A stretch of 64,000 nt of DNA from Streptomyces sp. Mut1 (GTDB lineage: Bacteria; Actinomycetota; Actinomycetes; Streptomycetales; Streptomycetaceae). The notes beneath the pieces are model-generated. The model was given only the letters and a program-made list of their open reading frames with translations, searched no databases and was not told where the DNA came from. Shown one piece after another: positions 1 through 7,679 of the stretch (position 1 is its first letter; each line of letters starts with the position of its first letter). Both the position numbers and the translations under genes were made by a program. The DNA is taken from positions 7,512,001 to 7,576,000 of the forward strand of contig NZ_CP120997.1 of NCBI RefSeq assembly GCF_030719295.1, given 5' to 3'.

Positions 1-1
1 C

Positions 2-1678
2 GGGTCGGTGGCCGGTACGACCGTCGAGATCGCCGGGCCCGCCGCCACTCAGGCCGATCTGAAGGACGCGTTCGCGGGCATCGACGGGCTGCTGCTGGGG
101 GTGGCGCTGGCCGCCGTGCTGGTGATCCTGCTGCTCGTCTACCGGAGTGTGCTGCTGCCCTTCCTCATCATCATCAGCGCCGTCTTCGCCCTCGCGCTCG
201 CCTGCGCCGTCGTCTACGTCCTCGCGGACCACGACGTCGTCCTCGTGGACGGCCAGGTCCAGGGCATCCTGTCGATCCTGGTGATCGGGGCGGCAACCGA
301 CTACGCACTCCTGCTGACCGCGCGATTCCGGGAGGAACTGGCGGCGCACGGCGACCGGACGACCGCTGCCGTGGCCGCGCTCCGCCGCTCCTTCGGGGCG
401 ATCACCGCGAGCGCCGCCACCGTGGCCCTGGGACTCCTGGCGCTGCTGCTCAGTGACCTGACGAACAACCGCGCCCTGGGACCCGTGGGGGCCATCGGGA
501 TCGTCTGCGCGGTGCTGAGCACGATGACGTTCCTTCCCGCCGTCCTGGTGCTGTGCGGACGGGCCGCGTACTGGCCCGCCAAGCCGCGCCCCGCCGACGA
601 GGCGACCGGCGGGCACGGCATCTGGCGCCGGATCGCCGCCCGGGTCGACGGGTCCCCGCGCAAGGTGTGGCTCTCCTGCGCGCTGGTCCTGGTCGCCTGC
701 GCCGCGTTCGCGCCCACGCTGAAGTCCCAGGGTGTCCCGCTGGACGAGATCTTCGTGAACGACGCCCCCTCCGTCTCCGCCCAGGCCACCCTCAGCAAGC
801 ACTTTCCCGGCGGCTCGGGCAACCCGGCCGTCGTCGTCGCGGCGGCCGGCCGGGCCGAGGAGGTGACCGCGGCGGCCGAGGCGACCGACGGGGTGTCCTC
901 CGCGGCGCCCGTCACCGCGTCGGGCCGGCCCGGCGGGGGCAAGCCGCTCGTCGTGGACGGCCGGGTGCGCATCGACGTGACCCTGGACGACGCCGCGGAC
1001 AGCGACGCGGCCACGGCGACCGTCAAGCGCCTGCGTACCGCTGTGCACGAGGTTCCCGGGGCGGACGCGCTCGTCGGCGGCTACACGGCGCAGCAGTACG
1101 ACACCCAGCGCACCGCCGAGCGCGACCGCGGCATCATCGTGCCGGTGGTGCTCGTGATCATTCTGCTGATCCTGATGGGCCTGCTGAGGTCCGTCCTGGT
1201 CCCGGTCCTGCTGGTGGCCACCGTGGGCCTCAACTTCCTCGCGACCCTGGGCGTCTCGTCCCTGGTCTTCAAGCACGCCTTCGGCTTCAGCGGTACGGAC
1301 GCCTCGGTGCCGCTGTACGGGTTCGTGTTCCTGGTGGCCCTCGGCGTCGACTACAACATCTTCCTGATGTCACGGGTCCGCGAGGAGGCGCTGCGGCACG
1401 GGGCGCGTAAGGGCATGATCAGGGGCCTGGTCAGCACGGGAGGGGTCATCACATCGGCGGGTGTGGTGCTGGCCGCCACCTTCGCCGCGCTGATCGTGAT
1501 CCCGCTCGCCTTCCTCGCCCAGATCGCGTTCATCGTGGCCTTCGGCGTCCTGCTGGACACGCTGGTCGTGCGGTCGCTGCTGGCTCCGGCGCTCGTCGTG
1601 GACATCGGGCCCCGGGCATGGTGGCCCAGCACCCTCAGCCGGACCGCGCGGGAAGCGGAGCCGTCGGCCTCCGCGTGA
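2..1678 (+). CDS. MMPL/RND-family transporter, 5' part outside the window
   Basis: C-terminal three quarters of an MMPL (actinobacterial RND) membrane exporter. The visible ~557 residues hold two clusters of hydrophobic helices: roughly residues 25-190, and 375-540 after the extracellular porter segment. Repeated signatures such as ATDYALLLTARFREE and LGVDYNIFLMSRVREE are the paired helix motifs of this family, where the buried Asp of the GxDY motif is thought to carry the proton relay. Family members usually have 700 residues or more, so about 150 N-terminal residues lie upstream of the window; the GTG at position 8 is simply in frame. The substrate cannot be read from the sequence; relatives export lipids, drugs or siderophores. 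Confidence 0.93.
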   Translation, partial: GSVAGTTVEIAGPAATQADLKDAFAGIDGLLLGVALAAVLVILLLVYRSVLLPFLIIISAVFALALACAVVYVLADHDVVLVDGQVQGILSILVIGAATDYALLLTARFREELAAHGDRTTAAVAALRRSFGAITASAATVALGLLALLLSDLTNNRALGPVGAIGIVCAVLSTMTFLPAVLVLCGRAAYWPAKPRPADEATGGHGIWRRIAARVDGSPRKVWLSCALVLVACAAFAPTLKSQGVPLDEIFVNDAPSVSAQATLSKHFPGGSGNPAVVVAAAGRAEEVTAAAEATDGVSSAAPVTASGRPGGGKPLVVDGRVRIDVTLDDAADSDAATATVKRLRTAVHEVPGADALVGGYTAQQYDTQRTAERDRGIIVPVVLVIILLILMGLLRSVLVPVLLVATVGLNFLATLGVSSLVFKHAFGFSGTDASVPLYGFVFLVALGVDYNIFLMSRVREEALRHGARKGMIRGLVSTGGVITSAGVVLAATFAALIVIPLAFLAQIAFIVAFGVLLDTLVVRSLLAPALVVDIGPRAWWPSTLSRTAREAEPSASA

Positions 1679-1695
1679 CGGCCGTGCGGACACAG

Positions 1696-1730
1696 CCGGC
1701 CCGGCCGCCGCAGACACGGAGCCGGGCCGG
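1696..1730. terminator. Hairpin between MMPL gene and terD-like gene
   Basis: A 9-bp GC stem (CCGGCCCGG at 1696-1704 pairing with CCGGGCCGG at 1722-1730) sits between two convergent genes. It has no T-run, which is common for Streptomyces terminators, and it could serve both strands. Confidence 0.5.
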
Positions 1731-1744
1731 TGGGGCGGTCGCGG

Positions 1745-2320
1745 TCAGACGTTGACGCCGTAGTCGGACGCGATGCCCGCCAGACCGGAGGCGTAACCCT
1801 GGCCGACCGCGCGGAACTTCCACTCGCTGCCGTGCCGGTAGAGCTCGCCGAACACCATCGCGGTCTCCGTCGACGCGTCCTCGCTGAGGTCGTAGCGCGC
1901 GAGCTCCACGCCGTTGGCCTGGTTCACCACGCGGATGAACGCGTTGCGGACCTGGCCGAAACTCTGCCCCCGGCTCTGCGCGTCGTGGATGGATACCGGG
2001 AAGACAATCTTCGCGACATCGGCCGGTACCGCCGAGAGGTTCACGTTGATGGACTCGTCGTCGCCCTCGCCCTCACCCGTCAGGTTGTCACCGGTGTGCT
2101 GAACGGAACCGTCCGGGCTGTTGAGGTTGTTGTAGAAGACGAAGTGCAGGTCGGAAAGGACCTTCCCGTGGTCCGCGCACAGCAGCGCACTGGCGTCGAG
2201 ATCGTGGTCGGCACCGGTCGTCGTCCGTACGTCCCAGCCCAGGCCGACCGTCACCGCGGTCAGGCCGGGCGCCTCCTTCGACAAGGAGACGTTGCCGCCC
2301 TTGGCCAGGGTCACACCCAT
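1745..2320 (-). CDS. TerD family stress protein
   Basis: Cytoplasmic TerD/CABP1 family protein of 191 aa, the usual length for a single TerD domain. The start [15 protein letters not shown] is the classic TerD N terminus and lies behind GGAGG, so I reject the 24-residue upstream extension. Acidic calcium-binding stretches are visible ([10 protein letters not shown] and [12 protein letters not shown]), followed by the conserved [20 protein letters not shown] core. Relatives bind Ca2+ and are linked to tellurite and oxidative stress resistance and to Streptomyces development. Streptomyces genomes carry many paralogues, so which one this is remains open. It is monocistronic here, divergent from the LCP gene. 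Confidence 0.93.
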   Translation of the reverse strand: MGVTLAKGGNVSLSKEAPGLTAVTVGLGWDVRTTTGADHDLDASALLCADHGKVLSDLHFVFYNNLNSPDGSVQHTGDNLTGEGEGDDESINVNLSAVPADVAKIVFPVSIHDAQSRGQSFGQVRNAFIRVVNQANGVELARYDLSEDASTETAMVFGELYRHGSEWKFRAVGQGYASGLAGIASDYGVNV

Positions 2321-2730
2321 GAACTTCCTCCAATGATCCAGTGGTTCACCGGCCGTCGCCGAAGAGGCGGCGGCCCCGCCCTTACTCTTCACGATTCGAG
2401 AGGATTTGCCCAGGGCGTGGGCGAGGTCCGGCCCGCTTCCTGGAAGGGTCCGGTGAACGGAAGCGCTCTTCCCGCGCTCTCTCCTGGTGTCTTCCGGTCA
2501 ATGTTTCCGGTGTCCGTGTGGGGACAGGGGATCGGATTGACGATGGAGACGCCTCACAGCGCCGCACGACAAGCACGTCACGACAGAGCCTCACGACAAA
2601 GCCTTACGACAAAGCCTCACGACAAAGCCCTACGACAGAGTTGCACGACCTTGACAACGCACGACAGCACGACCGTGCCGGTGCCGCCGACAGGCCGCCC
2701 CGCACGTCAGCCGGATGAACGGGGTGGCCC
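2321..2730. other. 410-bp intergenic region, terD-like / LCP divergent promoters
   Basis: No credible gene. The right half holds the 13-bp tandem repeat annotated separately. The rest must contain the divergent promoters for the TerD and LCP genes, but I see no convincing -35/-10 pair. Confidence 0.6.
2578..2642. repeat. Five tandem copies of a 13-bp unit
   Basis: Units of the form TCACGACAAAGCC follow head to tail at 2578, 2591, 2604, 2617 and 2630. The middle copies are near identical; the last degenerates to CTACGACAGAGTT. Further CACGAC words continue to about 2673. The array ends about 90 bp before the LCP start codon. The units are too short, and there are no spacers, so it is not a CRISPR. 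Confidence 0.9.
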
Positions 2731-4212
2731 ATGACAAGCAGGAACAAGGGAACGGGAGCGGGGGGCAGGGCGAGCCGCCTGCGGCGGACCGCGGTGTCCG
2801 CTCTGTCCTTCCTCGTCCTGCTGGTCGCCGGGGTCGGCTGGGGATACCTGAAACTGACCGGCAACATCGATACGTTCAGCGCCGACGGCATCTCGGGCGA
2901 CCGGCCACCGGGCACGGCCGGAGGGCAGAACGTCCTCGTCATCGGCTCGGACACGCGCTCCGGGGACAACAGCGGACTCGGCGGCAGTACGGGCGCGGTC
3001 GGCCGTTCCGACACGGTGTTCCTCCTTCACGTCTACGCCGACCGCAAACACGCCGTGGCCGTATCCGTCCCGCGGGATGCCATGGTCGACATCCCGGCCT
3101 GCCGGAAGCCGGACGGCACCTGGACGGACCCGCGGCGGCACAGCCAGTTCAACGGGGCGTTCTCGGTGGGGGAGACCGCCGAGGGCAATCCCGCCTGCAC
3201 CCAGAACACCGTCGAACACCTCACGGGACTGCGCGTCGACCACACGGTCGTGATCGACTTCGCCGGATTCTCCGCACTCACCTCGGCCGTCGGCGGGGTG
3301 CGGGTCTGTCTGCCGCAGGATGTGTACCAGCGCGATCTGAACCCCAAGCTGGCGACCCGGGGCTCACGGGTCTTCGCCAAGGGCGAGCAGACGGTGTCCG
3401 GACAGCGCGCCCTCGACTACGTCCGGCTGCGGCACGGCATCGGCGACGGCTCGGACATAGGGCGGATCAAGCGGCAGCAGGCCTTCGTCGGCTCCCTGGT
3501 GAAGAAGATCAAGTCCCGTGGTATGAACCCCACCACCCTGCTGCCACTGGCCGATGCGGCGACGGACGCGATGACCGTCGACCCGGGGCTCGGATCGGCC
3601 GACAAACTGCTCTCCTTCGCCCTGTCGATGAAGAACGTCGACCTGCACAACACCAAGTTCGTCACCGTGCCCTGGCGCTACGAGGGCGCCCGCGTCGCCG
3701 TCGTGGAACCGGACGCGGACGAGTTGTGGGCCGCGCTGAAGGCCGACCGCACGCTCGACGGCAAGGAAACCAAGGGCGGCAGGGCGGGATCCGGCGCCTC
3801 ACCCGAGGCATCGCAGCCGCCGGTCTCCGGTATGGGCATCGACGTCGCCGTCTACAACGGCACCACGGTGACCGGACTCGCGGCCCGGGCGGCCGGCCTC
3901 CTGAGCGCACACGACTTCGGTGTCACCGGCAGGGCCACCGCGCAGGACCAGAACCGCTCCCGCACCGTCGTCGCCTACGGCCCCGGCCTGCGCGACGAGG
4001 CCCGTACGACGGCCAGGCTCTTCCCCGGGGCGCTGATCGAACAGTCCACCGACGCCGGAATCCAGCTGATCGTCGGACAGGACTACGCGGACGCCCCGTC
4101 GCCCGCCCCCGACGCCTCGTCCCCCTCCGCGGCGTCCGGCGTACCGGCTGACGTCGCCGACGGGGCCCGCTCCGCCGACGACGACCCGTGCGAGGACCTG
4201 TCCTACGGGTGA
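2731..4212 (+). CDS. LCP (LytR-CpsA-Psr) family protein with LytR_C domain
   Basis: Membrane-anchored phosphotransferase that is expected to attach anionic glycopolymers such as teichoic acids to peptidoglycan from lipid-linked precursors. Of 493 aa, a basic N terminus and one membrane helix (about 20-40) precede an extracellular LCP domain (about 70-260). Hallmark stretches are VIGSDTRSGD, VSVPRDAMVDIP, FNGAFS and YVRLRHGIGDGSDIGRIKRQQ, whose Arg and Asp residues bind the pyrophosphate lipid. A second conserved domain at about 370-450 (VAVYNGTTVTGLAARAAGLL) is the LytR_C module. The tail is Pro/Ser-rich. Streptomyces carry numerous LCP paralogues. The gene stands alone behind an unusual repeat array. 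Confidence 0.93.
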   Translation: MTSRNKGTGAGGRASRLRRTAVSALSFLVLLVAGVGWGYLKLTGNIDTFSADGISGDRPPGTAGGQNVLVIGSDTRSGDNSGLGGSTGAVGRSDTVFLLHVYADRKHAVAVSVPRDAMVDIPACRKPDGTWTDPRRHSQFNGAFSVGETAEGNPACTQNTVEHLTGLRVDHTVVIDFAGFSALTSAVGGVRVCLPQDVYQRDLNPKLATRGSRVFAKGEQTVSGQRALDYVRLRHGIGDGSDIGRIKRQQAFVGSLVKKIKSRGMNPTTLLPLADAATDAMTVDPGLGSADKLLSFALSMKNVDLHNTKFVTVPWRYEGARVAVVEPDADELWAALKADRTLDGKETKGGRAGSGASPEASQPPVSGMGIDVAVYNGTTVTGLAARAAGLLSAHDFGVTGRATAQDQNRSRTVVAYGPGLRDEARTTARLFPGALIEQSTDAGIQLIVGQDYADAPSPAPDASSPSAASGVPADVADGARSADDDPCEDLSYG

Positions 4213-4330
4213 GCTCCGGCGACCGCTTCCGGACCGGTGGGCCGAGGGGGGTGCTTGCCCGTACGTGACCTGTGCGCAAGGCTTGTACACAAGCGAGGCA
4301 CGGGGAACGCGTGAACGGGGAGGAAACGCA

Positions 4331-4744
4331 ATGGCGCTGGACAAGGAACTCGACTGGATCCTTGACGATCTCACCAAGCGGGTCGAGTACATACGGCACG
4401 CCCTGGTGCTGTCGAACGACGGCCTGGTGACCGGCGCGAGCGCCGGACTGGCCCGGGAGGACGCCGAGCACCTGGCGGCCGTCTCGTCCGGGCTGCACAG
4501 CCTCGCCCGCGGATCGGGACGGCACTTCCGCGCCGGAAGGGCCCGGCAGACCATGGTGGAGTTCGACGAGGCACTGCTCTTCGTGACGGCGGCCGGGGAC
4601 GGCAGCTGCCTGTGCGTACTGAGCGAGGCGGAGGCGGACGTCGGTCAGGTGGCGTACGAGATGACGCTCATGGTCAACCGGGTGGGAGAGCACCTCTCCG
4701 TGTCGTCACGACAGGACGGCACCGGGGGAATCAGCCGGATCTGA
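4331..4744 (+). CDS. Roadblock/LC7 domain protein
   Basis: 137-aa soluble protein of the roadblock/LC7 fold (MglB/CvnB-like), a partner or activator of small GTPases. The ATG at 4331 is behind GGGGAGGAAAC. The domain fills the whole protein; ALVLSNDGLVTGASAGLAREDAEHLAAVSSGLHSLARG is the usual first half (quoted in pieces: LVLSNDGLVTGASAGL, then DAEHLAAVSSGLHSLA). In Streptomyces such proteins normally sit in four- to five-gene conservons (sensor kinase, roadblock, DUF742, GTPase, P450). None of the other members is adjacent here, so this is an orphan. Confidence 0.88.
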   Translation: MALDKELDWILDDLTKRVEYIRHALVLSNDGLVTGASAGLAREDAEHLAAVSSGLHSLARGSGRHFRAGRARQTMVEFDEALLFVTAAGDGSCLCVLSEAEADVGQVAYEMTLMVNRVGEHLSVSSRQDGTGGISRI

Positions 4745-4864
4745 CGACGCTCGACCGCAGACTGCCGCCCGGCCCGTGGAGTTATCCACAGGCCGGGCGG
4801 CCGTTGACTTTCCCGGACTACTCTGGTCACAGAGAGTAATTGGTTCATACGGGGGAGTATCGCC

Positions 4865-6088
4865 ATGTCGACAACAGAGACGCGCGGAAATGTGCCTGGA
4901 ATCCGCTCGTTCGCGGTGGAAGCACGGGAAGCGGGGATGCCGGAAGCGGCTATCTCGCGCTACGACCGCGCCCATACGATGGCGGCCGGCCGGGCCGCGA
5001 CAGAACTCGGGCTCAAGCGGGGCGAGTTCGAGCTGGCGGTGTACCTGGGAGCGGTCAGGGTGACAAGTGGCGGCCCGGACGGCGTGCGGCCCGGGGTCCA
5101 CCGGGAGGAGATGGAGAGCCTCCGGGCCCAGGACGGTTTCCCCGGCGCGCTGCGCGAGCGGGTGCGTACGGTCGGGACGGCGGAGGGGGCGGCCCTGCTC
5201 GGGATCAGCCCGGTCCGCTTCACCCGGCTGGCGAGGGCCGGGTGCGTCACGCCCGTCGCCTTCTACCTCAACCGCTACCGGGCGGTCGTATGGGTCTATC
5301 TCGCCCAGGAGGTACGGGCGCTGGCGGCCCGGTCGCCCGAACTCCTGGTGGGCAACAGCCCGCCCTGGTTGCGCGACCGGCTCGATGGCGGGGGCGACTG
5401 CCGGCCGCGCAACTGGCGCTCGCGCAGGATCGAACGCCTGCTGGCCCTCACCCGGGACCCCTGGGCGCGCGCGGCGATCGTGGCGCAAGGACTGGACCCG
5501 GTCCAGCTGGCCGAGGTGGTCGACGATCCGTACGAGCGGGCCTACTTCGGCAAGGTCGGTCCGGGCACCGTATTCGGCCGGAGAGGGACGGTCGCCGGGC
5601 GGGAAGCGATGGCGCGGCTGATGCCGGCGGACGAACCGGACGAGATCCTCTGGCGCCGCGTCAGCCTGATCGCGGAACTGGACGCCGCCCGCGAACACCG
5701 CCCGGCCCCGCGACCGGGCGACGAGCCGCCGACGGGACCGGGGCAGGAGGGCGCACCGGTTGCGGCCGGCGAACCGGTGCCGGCCACCGAGGTGGCCGGG
5801 CCTGTCGAGTCGGTGCCGCTTGCCGGGGCGGGCGGACCCGGAGCGGCGGCTGCCCCGGGCGCACCGGTCACGTCCTGCCGGGCCGTCGGGTCCGAAGGGC
5901 CGGGCGGGCTGCTGGCACGGCTCCGGCTGCGCGGGGCCCGGGGATGGGGGCGGCGCGGACTGAGGCAGGGGACGGCAGCCGGGTCGCGGCGGCCCGCCCG
6001 CCGCCGTCGCCGTGCGGCGGACAGGGGCCGCGCGTTCGCCGGGCGGGAAGGCGGGCCGGCGGCCGGAGACGTGGGGAACCCCGGATAA
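4865..6088 (+). CDS. DUF6397-like protein
   Basis: 407-aa protein restricted, as far as I know, to Streptomyces and close relatives; it matches the layout remembered for DUF6397. The first ~270 residues are compact and contain helix-turn-helix-like stretches (ELGLKRGEFELAVYLGAVR; EGAALLGISPVRFTRLARAG) that suggest nucleic-acid or protein recognition. From about 280 the chain becomes a low-complexity Pro/Gly/Ala linker, and the end is Arg-rich (SRRPARRRRRAADRGR). No signal peptide or membrane segment. Function unknown. Confidence 0.8.
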   Translation: MSTTETRGNVPGIRSFAVEAREAGMPEAAISRYDRAHTMAAGRAATELGLKRGEFELAVYLGAVRVTSGGPDGVRPGVHREEMESLRAQDGFPGALRERVRTVGTAEGAALLGISPVRFTRLARAGCVTPVAFYLNRYRAVVWVYLAQEVRALAARSPELLVGNSPPWLRDRLDGGGDCRPRNWRSRRIERLLALTRDPWARAAIVAQGLDPVQLAEVVDDPYERAYFGKVGPGTVFGRRGTVAGREAMARLMPADEPDEILWRRVSLIAELDAAREHRPAPRPGDEPPTGPGQEGAPVAAGEPVPATEVAGPVESVPLAGAGGPGAAAAPGAPVTSCRAVGSEGPGGLLARLRLRGARGWGRRGLRQGTAAGSRRPARRRRRAADRGRAFAGREGGPAAGDVGNPG

Positions 6089-6128
6089 ACGCTGGTCGAC
6101 GCGGCGTCGGCAAGGCATTGTTCTCGCC

Positions 6129-6617
6129 ATGTTGATCAGGGAAGCCACCACCGAGGACTGGCCCGCGATCTGGACCTTCTTCCACGACATCGTCTCCGCG
6201 GGCGAGACCTTCACCTACCCGCTGGATCTCAAGGAGGCCGACGCCGTCGACTGGTGGCTCATGAAGCCACCGCACCGGACCGTAGTGGCGGTCGCCGACG
6301 ACGGGACCGTCCTCGGCACGGCGAAAATGAACAAGAATCACATGGGCAACGGGTCGCACATCTCCAGTGCCAGCTACATGGTCGACCCCCGGCACTCCGG
6401 GCAGGGCGTAGGGCGGGCCCTGTGCGAGTACACGCTCGACTGGGCCCGTGCGGCCGGGTACCGCGCCATGCAGTTCAACGCGGTGGTGGAGACCAACGCC
6501 GCCGCGGTGGGACTCTACCGTTCGCTCGGCTTCGAGATCCTGGGCACGCTGCCGGAGGGTTTCAACCACCCGGCCAAGGGCTTCGTGGGACTGCACATCA
6601 TGTACCGCCGGCTCTGA
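6129..6617 (+). CDS. GNAT family N-acetyltransferase
   Basis: 162-aa GNAT enzyme that would move an acetyl group from acetyl-CoA to an amine. The ATG at 6129 starts MLIREATTEDWPAIW, a standard GNAT beginning; an in-frame extension to 6012 is Arg-rich and overlaps the previous gene. The acetyl-CoA pyrophosphate loop is visible as DPRHSGQGVGRAL (residues ~85-97), followed by NAAAVGLYRSLGFEILG. Substrate unknown. Confidence 0.9.
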   Translation: MLIREATTEDWPAIWTFFHDIVSAGETFTYPLDLKEADAVDWWLMKPPHRTVVAVADDGTVLGTAKMNKNHMGNGSHISSASYMVDPRHSGQGVGRALCEYTLDWARAAGYRAMQFNAVVETNAAAVGLYRSLGFEILGTLPEGFNHPAKGFVGLHIMYRRL

Positions 6618-6875
6618 GCGCGCGAGGCCCGACGGTGCCGGACGGGCGTCCGGGGCGCGGGCGGGCGGCACGGACCGGCGCCGGGCGCTCACTTCACGCC
6701 ACCACGCGGCGGGCGCCCCGGCCGACCCGGTGTCCGGCATGTCCCAACCGGCGACGGTGTGGGGGCCGTTGTGACACGGAATCGGTTGTGGGGCGGGTGC
6801 ACACATCGGGGACGAGGGCAGTACTGTGCGCTCCACCGCCATTCGGGCGATGAAACATCTGCGGAGGAAAAATCC

Positions 6876-7514
6876 ATGACCATACCCAGGAGATCGTGGC
6901 GCGCTGCGGGAACGCTCGCCGCCGCCGCGGTTGTCGGTCTGTCCGGCGCGGTCCTCACCGCCGGTCCGGCCGCAGCTCACACCCCCACCTGGGCCGTGAC
7001 CTGTGACGAAGTCAGCCTGCACCTGACCCAGTACAACGACCGTGTCACCAACGAGGTGACCGTCACCGTGGACGGCAAGGACCTGCTGCCGACGGAGAAG
7101 TTCGGCAAGGGGTTCGACAAGAAGATCGCGCTCCCGGAGCACGACCAGCCCCTGACGGTGCACCTGGTCGTCAAGGCCGGTGACGGCGACCAGTACTCGA
7201 AGGAAGACACCAAGCAGGCGCCGGTGTGCGAGGACAGCACCCCGACCCCGCCGTCGACGCCCACGCCGACTCCGACCGAGACGAAGCCGTCCGAGACGCC
7301 GACCACGTCGTCTCCCACCCCGACGGACACGCCGAGCGACTCCGCTTCGCCGTCTGCGCCCGCCGCAGCCACGCCGAGCCCGAGCAGCCCGGATCTGGCC
7401 GAGACCGGTTCCTCGTCCGCCACTCCGATCATCGGTGGCGCGGCCGTTGCCGTGCTGCTGGCCGGCGGCGGCATCATGTGGTCCGTGCGCAAGCGTCGTA
7501 CCGCGCAGCACTGA
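6876..7514 (+). CDS. LAETG-anchored surface protein
   Basis: 212-aa cell-wall protein. The ATG at 6876 follows GGAGGAAAAATCC. A signal peptide runs to about AAA-HTP (residue 35), followed by a ~85-residue folded domain with two Cys (VTCDEV, PVCED), a Thr/Pro/Ser-rich wall-spanning linker (120-172), an LAETG sorting signal at 174-178, a membrane helix and the basic tail RKRR. LAETG fits the class E sortases of Streptomyces. No sortase gene lies nearby. The folded domain resembles small thioester- or adhesin-like domains in other LAETG proteins, but I cannot name it. Confidence 0.9.
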   Translation: MTIPRRSWRAAGTLAAAAVVGLSGAVLTAGPAAAHTPTWAVTCDEVSLHLTQYNDRVTNEVTVTVDGKDLLPTEKFGKGFDKKIALPEHDQPLTVHLVVKAGDGDQYSKEDTKQAPVCEDSTPTPPSTPTPTPTETKPSETPTTSSPTPTDTPSDSASPSAPAAATPSPSSPDLAETGSSSATPIIGGAAVAVLLAGGGIMWSVRKRRTAQH

Positions 7515-7562
7515 CGCGGTCCGGCGGCCCTGACGCGCACAGCGCGCCCGGGTAGCCGGCGG

Positions 7563-7603
7563 AGGGGCGTACCGCACACGCAGGGCGTGTGCGGTACGCC
7601 CCT
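7563..7603. terminator. Perfect 19-bp hairpin, bidirectional terminator
   Basis: Arms at 7563-7581 (AGGGGCGTACCGCACACGC) and 7585-7603 are exact inverted repeats around AGG. It lies between the convergent LAETG-protein and phosphatase genes, so it probably ends both transcripts. Confidence 0.85.
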
Positions 7604-7679
7604 CATGCTGTCCGCCTCCCGCGGCTGCCTGTTCCCGCCGCTGTCCGCCACACACACGCACACACACGGCCGCCCGGTC

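Noticed and set aside
2578..2642. Possible CRISPR
   Set aside because: Units of 13 bp with no spacers and no cas gene in the window.
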